From a bacterium (GTDB lineage Bacteria > Verrucomicrobiota > Kiritimatiellia > CAIKKV01 > CAIYGI01), in contig JANYBP010000090.1 in NCBI GenBank assembly GCA_025360745.1, positions 1 to 44,531 of the forward strand: 44,531 bases of DNA, given 5' to 3'. A program made the position numbers and the translations under genes. The notes under the pieces were generated by a model that saw nothing but the letters and a program-made list of their open reading frames with translations, had not been told where the DNA came from and searched no databases. This document shows, piece after piece, positions 6,614 to 15,298 of the stretch. How positions within the stretch are numbered: position 1 is the stretch's first letter; each line of letters opens with the position of its first letter.

Positions 6614-9067
6614 TCAGCCTTTTTTCGCCGTCATCGCGCTGTCCACGGGAATGCGCATGCCGTAGAACGAGCGATAAACGAAGAACAATGCCACGACGAT
6701 CAAGCTGCCCGCGAAGCAATACTTGAACATCGTTCGATCGGCCGGCACGGTCACGGCGATTTCCGTGGCCAGCAAGCCGAACAGCGTGGTGAACTTGATG
6801 ACCGGATTCATGGCCACCGAGGAGGTGTCCTTGAACGGGTCGCCGACCGTGTCGCCGATCACGCTGGCCGCATGCAGGTCCGTGCCCTTGGCGTGCATGT
6901 CCACTTCCACGATCTTCTTGGCGTTGTCCCAGGCCCCGCCGGCGTTAGCCATGAAGATCGCCTGATAGAGCCCGAAGATCGCGATGCCGATCAGATAACC
7001 GATGAAGAGGTAGGCGTTCAGGAAGGGCAGCGCCAGCGCCAGACAGAAGATCGTCGCGAAGATGTTGACCATGCCCTTCTGGGCGTAGATGGTGCAGATC
7101 TTCACGACTTCCTTGCTGTCCTGAATCGAGGCCGAGGCCGCGTCGTCGAGGCGCATGTGGTCCTTGATGTAAACGACGGCCCGGTAGGAGCCCGTCACCA
7201 CCGCCTGCATGGAGGCGCCGGTGAACCAGTAAATCACCGCGCCGCCGATCAGCAGCCCCAGCAATATCAGCGGCTGCACCAGGCTCAAGTGCTTCATGAT
7301 CTGTCCGTCGGCGATCGTGTTGTTGAGCAGCAGGATGATGCCGAAGATCATGGTCGTGGCGCCGACGACGGCCGTGCCGATCAGCACCGGCTTGGCCGTG
7401 GCCTTGAAGGTATTACCCGCGCCGTCGTTCTTCTCGAGGATGTCCTTGGCGTTCTCGAAGTCCGGAACGAAGCCGAACTGCTTTTCGATCTCCTGCTTGA
7501 CGCCGGGGCGCGCCTCGATGCGGCTCAGTTCGTAGACCGACTGCGCGTTGTCGGAGACCGGGCCGAAACTGTCGACGGCGATCGTCACCGGGCCCATGCC
7601 CAGGAAGCCGAAGGCCACCAGACCGAAGGCGAAGATCGGCGCGGCGAAGGCCATTTCGGGCGGCAGCAGGGTCGCCAGCGTCTGGGTCTGCGAGAGCGCG
7701 TAGCTGATGGCCATCAGGGACACGATCAGCAGGCCTTCCCAGAAGGCCGAGAAGTTGCCCGCCACCAGGCCGGAGAGGATGTTGAGCGAGGCGCCGCCCT
7801 GTTGCGAACAGGTCACGACTTCCTTGACGTGGCGCGAATTCGTGCTGGTGAAAGCCTTGGTGAATTCGGGGATCAGCGCGCCGGCCGCGGTGCCGCAGGA
7901 GATCACCGTGGCGAGCACCCACCAGAGGCCATGATACTGCGCCACCGGAAGCAGCCAGTAGCTGGCCACATAAGTGACCGCTATGGAAAGCAGCGAGGTG
8001 ATCCAGACCAGGTAGGTCAGCGGCTTCTCGGCGTCGAAATGCTGCTCGTTGGCGAAGAGGGATTCGCAGAGTTTGGCGTTGATGAAATACGACGTCAGCG
8101 AGGTCAGGATCATCAGAATACGCATCACGAAGATCCAGACGATCAGCGTGCCGCACAGCAGCGAGTTGCCCACCAGCGCCAGGGCCAGCAGCGAGATCAG
8201 CGCCACCCCGGTCACGCCGTAGGTTTCGAATCCGTCCGCGGTCGGGCCGACGCTGTCGCCGGCGTTGTCGCCCGTGCAATCCGCGATCACCCCGGGGTTT
8301 TTGGGATCGTCCTCGGGCAGCTTGAAGAAAATCTTCATCAAGTCCGAACCGATGTCGGCGATCTTGGTGAAAATACCGCCGCAAATACGCAGCGCGCTCG
8401 CGCCCAGCGACTCGCCGATGGCGAAACCGATGAAGCAGGCGCCGGCGATGCGCGTCGGCAGGAAGCTCAGGATGCAGATCATGAAGAAGAGCTCGACGCT
8501 CACCAGCACCAGCCCGACGCTCATGCCGGAGCGCATCGGGATCGCCAGCGGCAGCCAGGGTTTGCCGCGCAGGGCCGCGAAGGCCGAACGGGAATTGGCT
8601 TTGGTGTTGATCAGGATGCCGAACCAGGCCACACCGTAGGAACCGAGGATGCCGAGGATCGAGGCCAGCAGGATGATGCCGACGTCCGTCAGGGGCTTGC
8701 GCTGCAGCACGGCGAAATAATAGATCATGCAGGCGGCGATCAGCAGCCAGAGCACCGAGAGAAACTTGCCCTGCTGCCAGAGATAGGTCTTGCAGGTTTC
8801 CCAGATCGTCTGCGAAACCGAGCTCATCGCCTCATGCACGGGGATGGCCGCCGTCTGCCGGTACTGGACCAGTCCGAAGACGAGTCCGATCACGCAGACC
8901 ACCAGTCCGATGTACATCAGGTGCATTCCCGTCATGCCGGGGAAACTCACCTGGCTGAGGTCGGGAAGAATGATGTCCGCTTCGCTGGCCCACGCCGTGC
9001 CACCTGTCAATGCCAGCAGCGCAACCGCCGCCAGCGCCCAGAACCGCTTGCCCGACAACCGTATCAT
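6614..9067 (-). CDS. hppA: Membrane-bound proton- or sodium-pumping pyrophosphatase
   Basis: This integral membrane enzyme couples pyrophosphate hydrolysis to H+ or Na+ transport. The 817-residue form has a signal-like or extra first membrane segment (FWALAAVALLALTGG) and many further hydrophobic helices. Substrate-site motifs are DDPKNPGVIADCTGDNAGD, GPVSDNAQS and DTVGDPFKDTSS. At the position that sets potassium dependence the sequence reads GNTFKA: lysine instead of alanine, the signature of K+-independent enzymes. The segment between the SDNAQ motif and GNT is longer than in classic H+-PPases, pointing to a divergent clade. The start at 9067 follows an AAGGGGAT site; a longer frame upstream is not protein-like. 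It is divergent from nadD. Confidence 0.93.
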   Translation of the reverse strand: MIRLSGKRFWALAAVALLALTGGTAWASEADIILPDLSQVSFPGMTGMHLMYIGLVVCVIGLVFGLVQYRQTAAIPVHEAMSSVSQTIWETCKTYLWQQGKFLSVLWLLIAACMIYYFAVLQRKPLTDVGIILLASILGILGSYGVAWFGILINTKANSRSAFAALRGKPWLPLAIPMRSGMSVGLVLVSVELFFMICILSFLPTRIAGACFIGFAIGESLGASALRICGGIFTKIADIGSDLMKIFFKLPEDDPKNPGVIADCTGDNAGDSVGPTADGFETYGVTGVALISLLALALVGNSLLCGTLIVWIFVMRILMILTSLTSYFINAKLCESLFANEQHFDAEKPLTYLVWITSLLSIAVTYVASYWLLPVAQYHGLWWVLATVISCGTAAGALIPEFTKAFTSTNSRHVKEVVTCSQQGGASLNILSGLVAGNFSAFWEGLLIVSLMAISYALSQTQTLATLLPPEMAFAAPIFAFGLVAFGFLGMGPVTIAVDSFGPVSDNAQSVYELSRIEARPGVKQEIEKQFGFVPDFENAKDILEKNDGAGNTFKATAKPVLIGTAVVGATTMIFGIILLLNNTIADGQIMKHLSLVQPLILLGLLIGGAVIYWFTGASMQAVVTGSYRAVVYIKDHMRLDDAASASIQDSKEVVKICTIYAQKGMVNIFATIFCLALALPFLNAYLFIGYLIGIAIFGLYQAIFMANAGGAWDNAKKIVEVDMHAKGTDLHAASVIGDTVGDPFKDTSSVAMNPVIKFTTLFGLLATEIAVTVPADRTMFKYCFAGSLIVVALFFVYRSFYGMRIPVDSAMTAKKG

Positions 9068-9217
9068 GAAGCATCCCCTTTTTTCTGCTGTGTCCGGGAA
9101 CATCCCGGTGTTTGACTGCGCGCCGCCCGCGGAGGGCGCTAATATAAAAGCGCGCAGCGAATCAAAGCATATCCGGGCGCTGCCGGTCAAGGCGGAAATC
9201 CCGCAAATTTCCGGTTG

Positions 9218-9262
9218 CCGTGGCGCGGGGTGGGGGAGCATCATAGCGCCACCGCGCCACGG
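9218..9262. promoter_or_regulatory. Inverted repeat in the nadD leader
   Basis: CCGTGGCGCGG (9218-9228) and CCGCGCCACGG (9252-9262) form a perfect 11-bp stem with a 23-nt loop, ending 24 nt before the nadD start. It could be a leader hairpin or a regulator site; no known motif is recognised. Confidence 0.4.
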
Positions 9263-9286
9263 AGTTGGACGGTGGGGTGGAAAATC

Positions 9287-9919
9287 ATGGGCGATACGGA
9301 GATTCAACGCATCGGCGTCTTGGGCGGCACCTTCAACCCGGTGCATGCCGGGCATTTGATTCTGGCCCAGGACGCCTGCGAATTGTTCGACCTGCAGCGG
9401 GTGCTCTTCGTTCCCAGCGCCCAGCCGCCCCACAAACCGTGCGGCGGGCTGCTGGGCGCGGAACACCGGCTGGCGTTGCTGGAACTGGCCGTGCGGGACG
9501 ATCCGCGCTTTGAAGTGTGCGACATCGAAATCGCGCGCGGCGGCGTGTCCTACACCGTGGACACCGCGGCGACTCTGCGGGAGCGCTACCCCGGCGCGGA
9601 TTTGTGCTTCATCGTCGGCTCGGACTCGCTACCCGAACTGCATCTCTGGCGCGGCGTCCAGCGCTTGCTGACGCTGGTCCGCATCGTTACGCTCGCCCGC
9701 CCCGGTTTCGAGGAGGAGTGGGCGCGGGAACGGGAACTGAATCTGCCGCATCCCTGGCCGGCGCGGCTGCTGGGCGATTTTCGCACGGGGCATCTGGCCG
9801 ACATCGCATCGTCCGATATCCGTTACCGTCTCGCCGAGGGGCTGGGCATCCGCTACCTGGTTCCCGATGCCGTAGCCATGTACATTGCGGAACATCACCT
9901 GTATACTTGTCCGACTTAA
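9287..9919 (+). CDS. nadD: Nicotinate-nucleotide adenylyltransferase
   Basis: NadD transfers AMP from ATP to nicotinate mononucleotide in NAD synthesis. The sequence has the nucleotidyltransferase start GVLGGTFNPVHAGHLILAQ with the HxGH motif, FVPSAQPPHKP, FIVGSDSLPELHLWR, and the C-terminal SSDIRYRLAEG matching the family's S-S-T-x-I-R motif. I use the ATG at 9287 (210 aa), which puts the motif at the usual distance from the N-terminus; the frame opens earlier at 9215. The stop overlaps the rsfS start as TAATG. The nadD-rsfS pairing is common in bacteria and supports both calls. Confidence 0.95.
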   Translation: MGDTEIQRIGVLGGTFNPVHAGHLILAQDACELFDLQRVLFVPSAQPPHKPCGGLLGAEHRLALLELAVRDDPRFEVCDIEIARGGVSYTVDTAATLRERYPGADLCFIVGSDSLPELHLWRGVQRLLTLVRIVTLARPGFEEEWARERELNLPHPWPARLLGDFRTGHLADIASSDIRYRLAEGLGIRYLVPDAVAMYIAEHHLYTCPT

Positions 9920-10308
9920 TGAAACCACTCGCATTAGAAACGCCCGCTCCCGCGCCGGCAACCACCACCATGACCGAGGCCCGCGATGTCGCCCTACGCG
10001 CCCGCGGCCTGCTCCTCGAAAAGAAGGGGCGCGAGGTGATCGTGCTGGACGTGCGCGGCGCATCCTCGATCACCGACTACGTTGTGATCGCCTCCGGCGC
10101 CACCGCGCCGCAGATCAAGGCCATGGCCAACGAACTCAAACGCGGACTCAAGGAAGTCGGCGTGCAACTCTACCGCCAGTCCGGCCAGCCGGATGACGGG
10201 TGGGTGGTGATGGATTACGTGGATGTGGTGGTCCACCTGTTCATCGACGAGGTGCGCGCCTACTACGCCATCGAGGATCTTTGGACCAGTTTGCCGCGGG
10301 TGGAATAG
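9919..10308 (+). CDS. rsfS: Ribosomal silencing factor RsfS
   Basis: RsfS binds ribosomal protein L14 and blocks joining of the two ribosomal subunits when nutrients are scarce. The 129-residue protein has the family core: EVIVLDVRGASSITDYVVIA, then DDGWVVMDYVDVVVHLF and the C-terminal RAYYAIEDLW. The ATG at 9919 shares a base with the nadD stop. A later ATG (codon 18, just before TEARDVAL) could give a shorter form; the first 17 residues are Pro/Ala/Thr-rich and not conserved-looking. Confidence 0.95.
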   Translation: MKPLALETPAPAPATTTMTEARDVALRARGLLLEKKGREVIVLDVRGASSITDYVVIASGATAPQIKAMANELKRGLKEVGVQLYRQSGQPDDGWVVMDYVDVVVHLFIDEVRAYYAIEDLWTSLPRVE

Positions 10309-10312
10309 CGGA

Positions 10313-10500
10313 AGCAGAAGTCAGAAGTCAGAAGGCGGAAGCCAGAAATCCAGTGGCCGTCATGCAAAATTTCAGCGGACGGCACTGATGTTGTTTCTCA
10401 ATTGTCTATAGCGGGTCCATTTCCGTTCATCCGAGGTTGTTGCAAGAGGCTTCGGCTACTGGCTTTTATTCTGGCTTCTGAATTCTGACTTCTGTTTTCT
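10313..10500. repeat. Inverted CAGAAGTCAGAAG-type repeats between convergent genes
   Basis: 10313-10351 is a purine-rich run built from (G)CAGAAGTCAGAAG units, and 10461-10500 is its inverted counterpart (TTCTGGCTTCTGAATTCTGA and following bases). They flank about 110 nt with no visible gene and sit between the 3' ends of rsfS (+) and the anti-sigma gene (-). The paired arms could act as a two-way terminator. A third copy of the motif lies at 12480-12507. Confidence 0.6.
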
Positions 10501-11022
10501 TTACGCCCTCTCATCCGCCAGGCTCAGCAGGTCGGCGCTCGACAAATCCTCGTCAAGTCCTTCCAATTGTAGCAGATCGTGGGCCAGGCCGTGGTGATCG
10601 CCTGGCACAACCGGACTGCCCGTGCCTTCCTCGTCGATCATTACGGCCAGCACGCCGGCCACTTCGGCGGTCCGGTTGGCCTGGCGCTGCCAGTGTCCAT
10701 AGACGCCCGCTCCGCCCGCCGCGCCCAGCAGCATTACAACCGCCGCGGCTTTGGCCAGCAGGCGCACCGCGCGCTGATGACGCATCCGCCGGGCCTGCCG
10801 GTATTGCTCCGCGTCGGCCAGCACACGCGCGCCCAGAAACGCCGGAAATTTGATGGCCGCCTGTTGCGCGCGCGCCACGGCACCCAAGCGGCGCAGCGCG
10901 TCCCGAAAAGACCGGCACCCGGCGCAGGCGGCCAGATGCTCCGCCAAAGCCGGCGCCTCGCGCGGGGAAAGTTCGCCCGCTTCGTTCAGCAATATCCGTT
11001 TTTCCTCGTATTCGCAGTTCAT
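10501..11022 (-). CDS. Putative zinc-finger anti-sigma factor
   Basis: A 173-residue protein that probably holds the adjacent ECF sigma factor inactive. The N-terminal part has the HxxxCxxC zinc motif (HLAACAGC, near residue 30) typical of cytoplasmic anti-sigma domains, and a single transmembrane helix (AAAVVMLLGAAGGAGVYG) lies near residue 90-107. The remaining roughly 60 residues, acidic at the end, would then be outside the cytoplasm. It overlaps the sigma gene stop by 4 nt, the usual arrangement for a sigma/anti-sigma pair. The signal sensed is unknown. Confidence 0.85.
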   Translation of the reverse strand: MNCEYEEKRILLNEAGELSPREAPALAEHLAACAGCRSFRDALRRLGAVARAQQAAIKFPAFLGARVLADAEQYRQARRMRHQRAVRLLAKAAAVVMLLGAAGGAGVYGHWQRQANRTAEVAGVLAVMIDEEGTGSPVVPGDHHGLAHDLLQLEGLDEDLSSADLLSLADERA

Positions 11023-11618
11023 GTTCCACGCCTCTCCGTCGCAAATTCAGCTCCCAGACTCTTGCGTAACCGGCCCACCGCGTAGTGCATCCGCGCCAGC
11101 GCCGTATTCAGCGGCACCCGCTGCAGGCGGGCGATTTCCTTGAAATCCAGCCCCTCCGCCCGCAACAAAAAGACCTCTTTTTGCTCCGGCGAAAGAGCGT
11201 CCACCGCCGCCGCCAACTGCGCGCACCACTCGCGCCGCTCCGCCGCCGCGTCGGGCTCCAGCCCGTGTCCCGGCAGCAGGTCCAGCCGCGTGGACCCGCC
11301 ATCGCCCACACCCTCGTCCAGACTCACGGCCGGTTTGCGCCCGCGCGAGCGGTCAATCAGATGGTTGCGGCAGATCCGAAAGATCCAGCCCCGAAAGCTA
11401 TCGCCGCGAAACCCGCCCGACTTCCGCACCACCCGCCGCCAGACCTCCTGCACCACGTCATTCGCATCCGCGGATTGTCCGGTCATCGTCAGCGCCAGCC
11501 GGTACAACGCCGGACTGTGCCGCTCAACCAGAACGGCCAGCGCCTTGGAATCGCCCGCCTGATAACGGGTCAGCAGCTCTCCGTCCCGGATCTCGTCCGT
11601 TGATGCTTCGATTGACAC
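11019..11618 (-). CDS. ECF RNA polymerase sigma factor
   Basis: A 199-residue sigma-70 family protein of the ECF type. Region 2 is visible in LYRLALTMTGQSADANDV, RGWIFRICRNHLIDRSR, and region 4 in ALSPEQKEVFLLRAEGLDFKEIA followed by a helix-turn-helix (VPLNTALARMHYAVGRLRK). The start is GTG at 11618, with AGGGG about 10 nt upstream. The linker between regions 2 and 4 is long and acidic. It forms a unit with the overlapping anti-sigma gene. A membrane protease gene lies 39 nt upstream on the same strand. Confidence 0.93.
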   Translation of the reverse strand: MSIEASTDEIRDGELLTRYQAGDSKALAVLVERHSPALYRLALTMTGQSADANDVVQEVWRRVVRKSGGFRGDSFRGWIFRICRNHLIDRSRGRKPAVSLDEGVGDGGSTRLDLLPGHGLEPDAAAERREWCAQLAAAVDALSPEQKEVFLLRAEGLDFKEIARLQRVPLNTALARMHYAVGRLRKSLGAEFATERRGT

Positions 11619-11657
11619 GCATTACCCCTATAAACGTAAAGCAACGCCGAAATATTG

Positions 11658-12371
11658 TCAGTTAAACCATGCGTAAAGCAAGCCCGCACTCCAGTCGCCC
11701 GCGGGCTGCAGGAGTTTGGCCCATAACCAGCCCAGAATCGCAACCAGATGCTGACAGAGGGCATCGCCGGTCTGTCCCAGCGTCGGAGGGAAGACCGCCA
11801 CCACCCACAGCAGCAGGCCGATGCCGTTCGCCAGTACGATCAGCGGATAAGCCAGCCAGCCGCCGACCAGCCGCACGTCCGGCTGTCCGCCGGTCAGGGC
11901 CGCGATGGTGAAGGTGACGTGGAAACTCCAACTGGCGCCGAGGACCGCCAGCCAGATATAACGGTATGGCGTCTGGTCGGAAAACAGACCCGTCAAACCC
12001 CAGACCGCCAATACACCCCACGTATAAAAGGGAAAGAAATATGGCGCCAGGGTGACTAAAACGTTGCCGTTGCTGACATCCACGCTGCCGCCCTGGGCGT
12101 TCAAACGCAGGCGCTTGACGCATCCGCCCATCGCCAGCGCCCACAAGGCATGGGTCAATTCGTGCGCCAGGATGTAGCTTCGCATGGGCCGCGGAAAAAC
12201 CAGGAATAGAAACATCCACGCCAGAAAGCCGCCCGCCAGCGCGGCATTTTCCCAGGTGGCCAGCCCGCCACCCTGCGCCTGCGCCCAGCCCAGCGCGGTC
12301 AGCAGCGTCCAAAGGACCGCCACGCAGCAAGGCCACAACAAGATACCCAGTAAGGCTCGCAGGAAGCGCAT
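11658..12371 (-). CDS. M50-like membrane zinc metalloprotease
   Basis: A 237-residue, very hydrophobic protein with about six membrane segments and the zinc-protease motif HELTH (AHELTHALWALAMGG, near residues 70-84) at the start of a membrane helix, as in M50 peptidases. A second metal ligand is not certain from sequence alone. No PDZ domain is present. It lies just upstream of the ECF sigma and anti-sigma genes on the same strand. Site-2-type proteases cut membrane-bound anti-sigma factors, so a role in activating this sigma factor is a reasonable inference but unproven. Confidence 0.7.
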   Translation of the reverse strand: MRFLRALLGILLWPCCVAVLWTLLTALGWAQAQGGGLATWENAALAGGFLAWMFLFLVFPRPMRSYILAHELTHALWALAMGGCVKRLRLNAQGGSVDVSNGNVLVTLAPYFFPFYTWGVLAVWGLTGLFSDQTPYRYIWLAVLGASWSFHVTFTIAALTGGQPDVRLVGGWLAYPLIVLANGIGLLLWVVAVFPPTLGQTGDALCQHLVAILGWLWAKLLQPAGDWSAGLLYAWFN

Positions 12372-12479
12372 TTTCAGGGGCAGGGGTGTTCGGTGTTCAG
12401 TGTTCGGTTTTCAAGACGTAAGGTATTTGATGGTCGGCATTTTATCACAAGTAATTAGGCCCCATTAGAAGAAAAGGTT

Positions 12480-12507
12480 GATTCTGGATTCTGACTCCTG
12501 ACTTTTG
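12480..12507. repeat. Third copy of the TCTGGATTCTGACTCCTGAC-type repeat
   Basis: This run matches the right arm of the pair at 10313-10500, with TTCTGGATTCTGAC shared. Just upstream, 12386-12412 contains the TGTTCGGTGTTCAGTGTTCG tandem motif. Both are short intergenic repeats, not genes. Confidence 0.5.
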
Positions 12508-12583
12508 AAAAAGCGGCAGGCGCTGTAAAATAGCGGCACACCGCGAGGTTGCTTTGCGATGCCGGGGGCGGGAAGGACGAGCC

Positions 12584-13261
12584 ATGATGAGCGCAGGAAA
12601 AAACGGGGATGACGGCAAAGCCGGCACGGCGCGGCGGGCCATGGTGGAACTGATTCGCAGGCGGGGCGTGCGCGATGAGCGGGTGCTGGCCGCCATGGCG
12701 CGGCTGCCGCGCGAGCTTTTCGTTCCCCATGCCGACATCGCAACCGCCTATGCCGATGCCCCCTGGCCGATCGGCGAGGGCCAGACGATTTCGCAGCCCT
12801 ACATCATCGCCTACATGACGGAGGCCTTGGCCCTGCGAGCGGGAGAAAGGGTGCTCGAAATCGGTGCGGGCACGGGCTATCAGGCGGCCGTGCTGGCCGG
12901 CGCGGGCGCGCGGGTCTGGACGATCGAGCGCAATCCCGCGCTGGCGGCGCGGGCGCGGCTCGTGCTCGACGCCCTGAAGATCGAAGGCGTGCAGGTGCGG
13001 GTCGGCGACGGCTACCAAGGCTGGCCGGAGCAGGCGCCCTTCGATGGCATCCTGGTGACCTGCGCCCCGCCGGAAATACCGCTCCGCCTCACAGAGCAAC
13101 TGGCGGAGGGGGGACGGATGATCGCGCCGGTCGGTCCGGTATACGGGCCGCAGCAACTTGTTCGCATTCGCCGCGAAGCCGGCCGCCTCACGGTTTACGA
13201 AGATCTGTCCGTGGCCTTCGTCCCGATGTTGCCGGGCATCGCCGCCGCCGAACGGCAATGA
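12584..13261 (+). CDS. pcm: Protein-L-isoaspartate O-methyltransferase
   Basis: Pcm methylates isoaspartyl residues in damaged proteins using SAM so that they can revert to aspartate. The 225-residue protein has RLPRELFVPHADIATAYADA, GEGQTISQPYIIAYMTEAL, and the SAM-binding motif VLEIGAGTGYQAAVLA followed by VWTIERNPAL. The ATG at 12584 has GGAAGGA about 7 nt upstream; a start at 12554 would add residues unlike the family. The divergent gene upstream is the M50-like protease. Confidence 0.95.
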   Translation: MMSAGKNGDDGKAGTARRAMVELIRRRGVRDERVLAAMARLPRELFVPHADIATAYADAPWPIGEGQTISQPYIIAYMTEALALRAGERVLEIGAGTGYQAAVLAGAGARVWTIERNPALAARARLVLDALKIEGVQVRVGDGYQGWPEQAPFDGILVTCAPPEIPLRLTEQLAEGGRMIAPVGPVYGPQQLVRIRREAGRLTVYEDLSVAFVPMLPGIAAAERQ

Positions 13262-13300
13262 CGAAGCGGCGGACTCGCGATCGTTTACGGCGGCACAGGC

Positions 13301-13603
13301 TCAGGCCAGCAGCGCCCCGAGGCGGTCCTTGATCGTGGCTTCGATCTTCGCCTTGAAAAGCATGGCCGCGAAAGGGAGGTCGCCGGAGATATCGACCTGC
13401 GACGGATTCACGGTCAGACTCCCGGCGATGGGATAACCCATGGCCGAGAAATCGAACCGGCCCGCATGGCCGTCCCACGCCTCATGCAAATCTTCGATCG
13501 TATCGGCGAACTGCGTTTTCACATCGCTCAGTAGATTCTTTACGCGCTTGACCGCTTCATCCTGCGCAAGGCCATGCGGGACCGTCATGTTGAGTTTTGG
13601 CAA
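13301..13603 (-). CDS. Polyhydroxyalkanoate-system (PHA_gran_rgn) family protein
   Basis: A roughly 100-residue protein that begins (L/M)PKLNMTVPHGLAQDEAVKR, matching the small family named after polyhydroxyalkanoate granule regions, whose biochemical role is unclear. The start is taken as TTG at 13603, because AAAGGAG lies 5 to 6 nt upstream and homologs begin at this point; the frame is open further upstream to 13681. No PHA synthase or phasin genes are in the window, so the family name should not be read as evidence of PHA storage. It converges with pcm. Confidence 0.7.
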   Translation of the reverse strand: MPKLNMTVPHGLAQDEAVKRVKNLLSDVKTQFADTIEDLHEAWDGHAGRFDFSAMGYPIAGSLTVNPSQVDISGDLPFAAMLFKAKIEATIKDRLGALLA

Positions 13604-13734
13604 AGCTTTCTCCTTTATTTCAATCAATCGCAAATCAACCGCAAATTCGGAAAATGGCTTGACGTTGCCGGTGAAAATCATAGTATAGGGCCGGATTTAA
13701 TCACAAGCACGATCAGCAGCAGGAAAAACGGCCT

Positions 13735-14010
13735 ATGCCAAACATCAAGAGCGCAGCCAAGCGAGCCCGTCAGGCAGTCGACAACCGCATTCGTAATCGC
13801 AGCGAAAAGGCGCTCGTGGCCAGCATGCGCCGGAAATTCATCGATGCCCTCGAGGCCAAAGATGTCGAAAAGGCCAGGACGATCGCCGACCGTTACGCCT
13901 CAGTGCTGGATAAAGCGGTCAAAAAGGGCATTGTCCCGAACAATACCGCCGATCGCCGCAAGAGCCGCGCCGCCCTGGCGTTGGCCAAGCTCGCCGCAGC
14001 CAAGAGCTGA
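13735..14010 (+). CDS. rpsT: Small-subunit ribosomal protein S20
   Basis: S20 (bS20) binds 16S rRNA early in 30S assembly. The 91-residue protein has the typical start MPNIKSAAKRARQAVDNRIR and the conserved GIVPNNTADRRKSRAALALA near the end, with the usual lysine/arginine-rich helical composition. Length is normal. It is a lone gene converging on recA. Confidence 0.97.
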   Translation: MPNIKSAAKRARQAVDNRIRNRSEKALVASMRRKFIDALEAKDVEKARTIADRYASVLDKAVKKGIVPNNTADRRKSRAALALAKLAAAKS

Positions 14011-14063
14011 TTCCAGCCGCGCCGCCTGTCCGCGGACCGGATGGAAAGCAGCGCAAACCGGTC

Positions 14064-14116
14064 GTTCAGGGAAGAAGCCTGTTTTCCGTGATATGGTGTA
14101 TTCGTCTTCCCTGAAC
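14064..14116. terminator. 12-bp inverted repeat between convergent rpsT and recA
   Basis: GTTCAGGGAAGA (14064-14075) and TCTTCCCTGAAC (14105-14116) are perfect inverted repeats with a 29-nt loop, placed between the 3' ends of rpsT (+) and recA (-). They may terminate transcription both ways, although the loop is long and no T-run follows. The right arm continues into a second CCTGAACCC, a motif also seen near 207-219. Confidence 0.5.
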
Positions 14117-14135
14117 CCTGAACCCGTGTTTCAGA

Positions 14136-15173
14136 TCAGGCCTTCTTGTCCGCGGCGACCGGCTGGGTGGATTCCTTGATGCGCGCGATCAGCTTCTGTT
14201 GCAGGGCGGGGTCGTGGATCAGCAATTCGGCGGCGGAGTCGCGGCCCTGACCGATCTGCTGCCCATCGAAGGATAGCCAAGAGCCGCGTTTTTCGATCAG
14301 CCCGCGATCGGTGGCGCAATCCACGATCGAGCCTTCCCAGTAAATTCCCCGCGCGAACAAAATGTCGAATTCCGCCTCGACGAACGGCGGGGCGACCTTG
14401 TTTTTAACCACCTTGACCCGCGCCCGATGGCCGATCACCTTGCCGGTTGCATCCTTGATAATGTTGATCTTGCGGATATCGAGGCGCACCGAGGCGTAGA
14501 ATTTGAGCGCCCGGCCGCCGGGCGTGGTCTCGGGACTGCCGAACATCACGCCGATCTTTTCGCGGATCTGGTTGGTGAAAATGCAGAGGGTCTTCGACTG
14601 CGAGATCGCCGCGGTCAGTTTACGCATGGCCTGGGACATCAGACGCGCCTGCAGGCCGACGTGCGCGTCGCCCATGTCGCCGTCCAGTTCGGCCTTGGGC
14701 GCCAACGCCGCCACGGAGTCCAGCACCACCACGTCCAGCGCGTTGCTGCGCACCAGGGTCTCGGTGATGTTGAGCGCCTCTTCGCCCGAGGAGGGCTGCG
14801 AGACCAGCAGATCGTCCAGGTTCACGCCGATCTTCTTGGCATAGGCCGGATCCATGGCGTGCTCGGTATCTATGAAGGCCGCGAGTCCGCCGGTCTTCTG
14901 CGCGCTGGCGATCACATGCAGGGCCAGCGTGGTCTTGCCGGACGACTCCGGTCCGAACATCTCCACCACGCGGCCGCGGGGCAGGCCGCCGACACCCAGC
15001 GCCATGTCCAGCGTCAAGGCCCCCGTCGGAATCACCGCGATGTTTTTCTGCGTGGCCTCGTTGCCGAGGCGCATGATGGAGCCCTCGCCGAAATCCTTGC
15101 GAATTTGCGCCAGCACGGCATCCAACGCGGTCTGGTCTTCCTTCGTTTCCTTCTCGCCCTTGACTTTGCTCAT
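14136..15173 (-). CDS. recA: Recombinase RecA
   Basis: RecA forms the filament on single-stranded DNA that drives homologous recombination and LexA cleavage. The 345-residue protein has Walker [14 protein letters not shown], Walker B-type [10 protein letters not shown], the L2 loop [15 protein letters not shown], and [11 protein letters not shown]. The ATG is preceded by AAGGAG. Length and order are standard. I see no clear LexA box in the 125 nt upstream, but the operator of this lineage is not known to me. The upstream neighbour on the same strand is the DUF2442 gene. Confidence 0.98.
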   Translation of the reverse strand: MSKVKGEKETKEDQTALDAVLAQIRKDFGEGSIMRLGNEATQKNIAVIPTGALTLDMALGVGGLPRGRVVEMFGPESSGKTTLALHVIASAQKTGGLAAFIDTEHAMDPAYAKKIGVNLDDLLVSQPSSGEEALNITETLVRSNALDVVVLDSVAALAPKAELDGDMGDAHVGLQARLMSQAMRKLTAAISQSKTLCIFTNQIREKIGVMFGSPETTPGGRALKFYASVRLDIRKINIIKDATGKVIGHRARVKVVKNKVAPPFVEAEFDILFARGIYWEGSIVDCATDRGLIEKRGSWLSFDGQQIGQGRDSAAELLIHDPALQQKLIARIKESTQPVAADKKA

Positions 15174-15298
15174 AATCCTGCTCCTTGTTCGTGACCGATC
15201 CTTAGCGCGATTCTAAACAAATGCCGGCTCGAAAAATACTGTTTTCACGGCGCCGCCTCAAACTTCTCCGAACCTCAGCGCCTGAGCGTCCGCATTTT

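Noticed and set aside
6872-9115. Long plus-strand frame of 747 codons opposite hppA
   Set aside because: It is His/Gln/Arg-rich, has no motif, and is the complement of a clear membrane pyrophosphatase. GC-rich genes give such shadows.
15174-15298. LexA/SOS box before recA
   Set aside because: No palindrome matching a known LexA site could be seen; the lineage's operator may differ.
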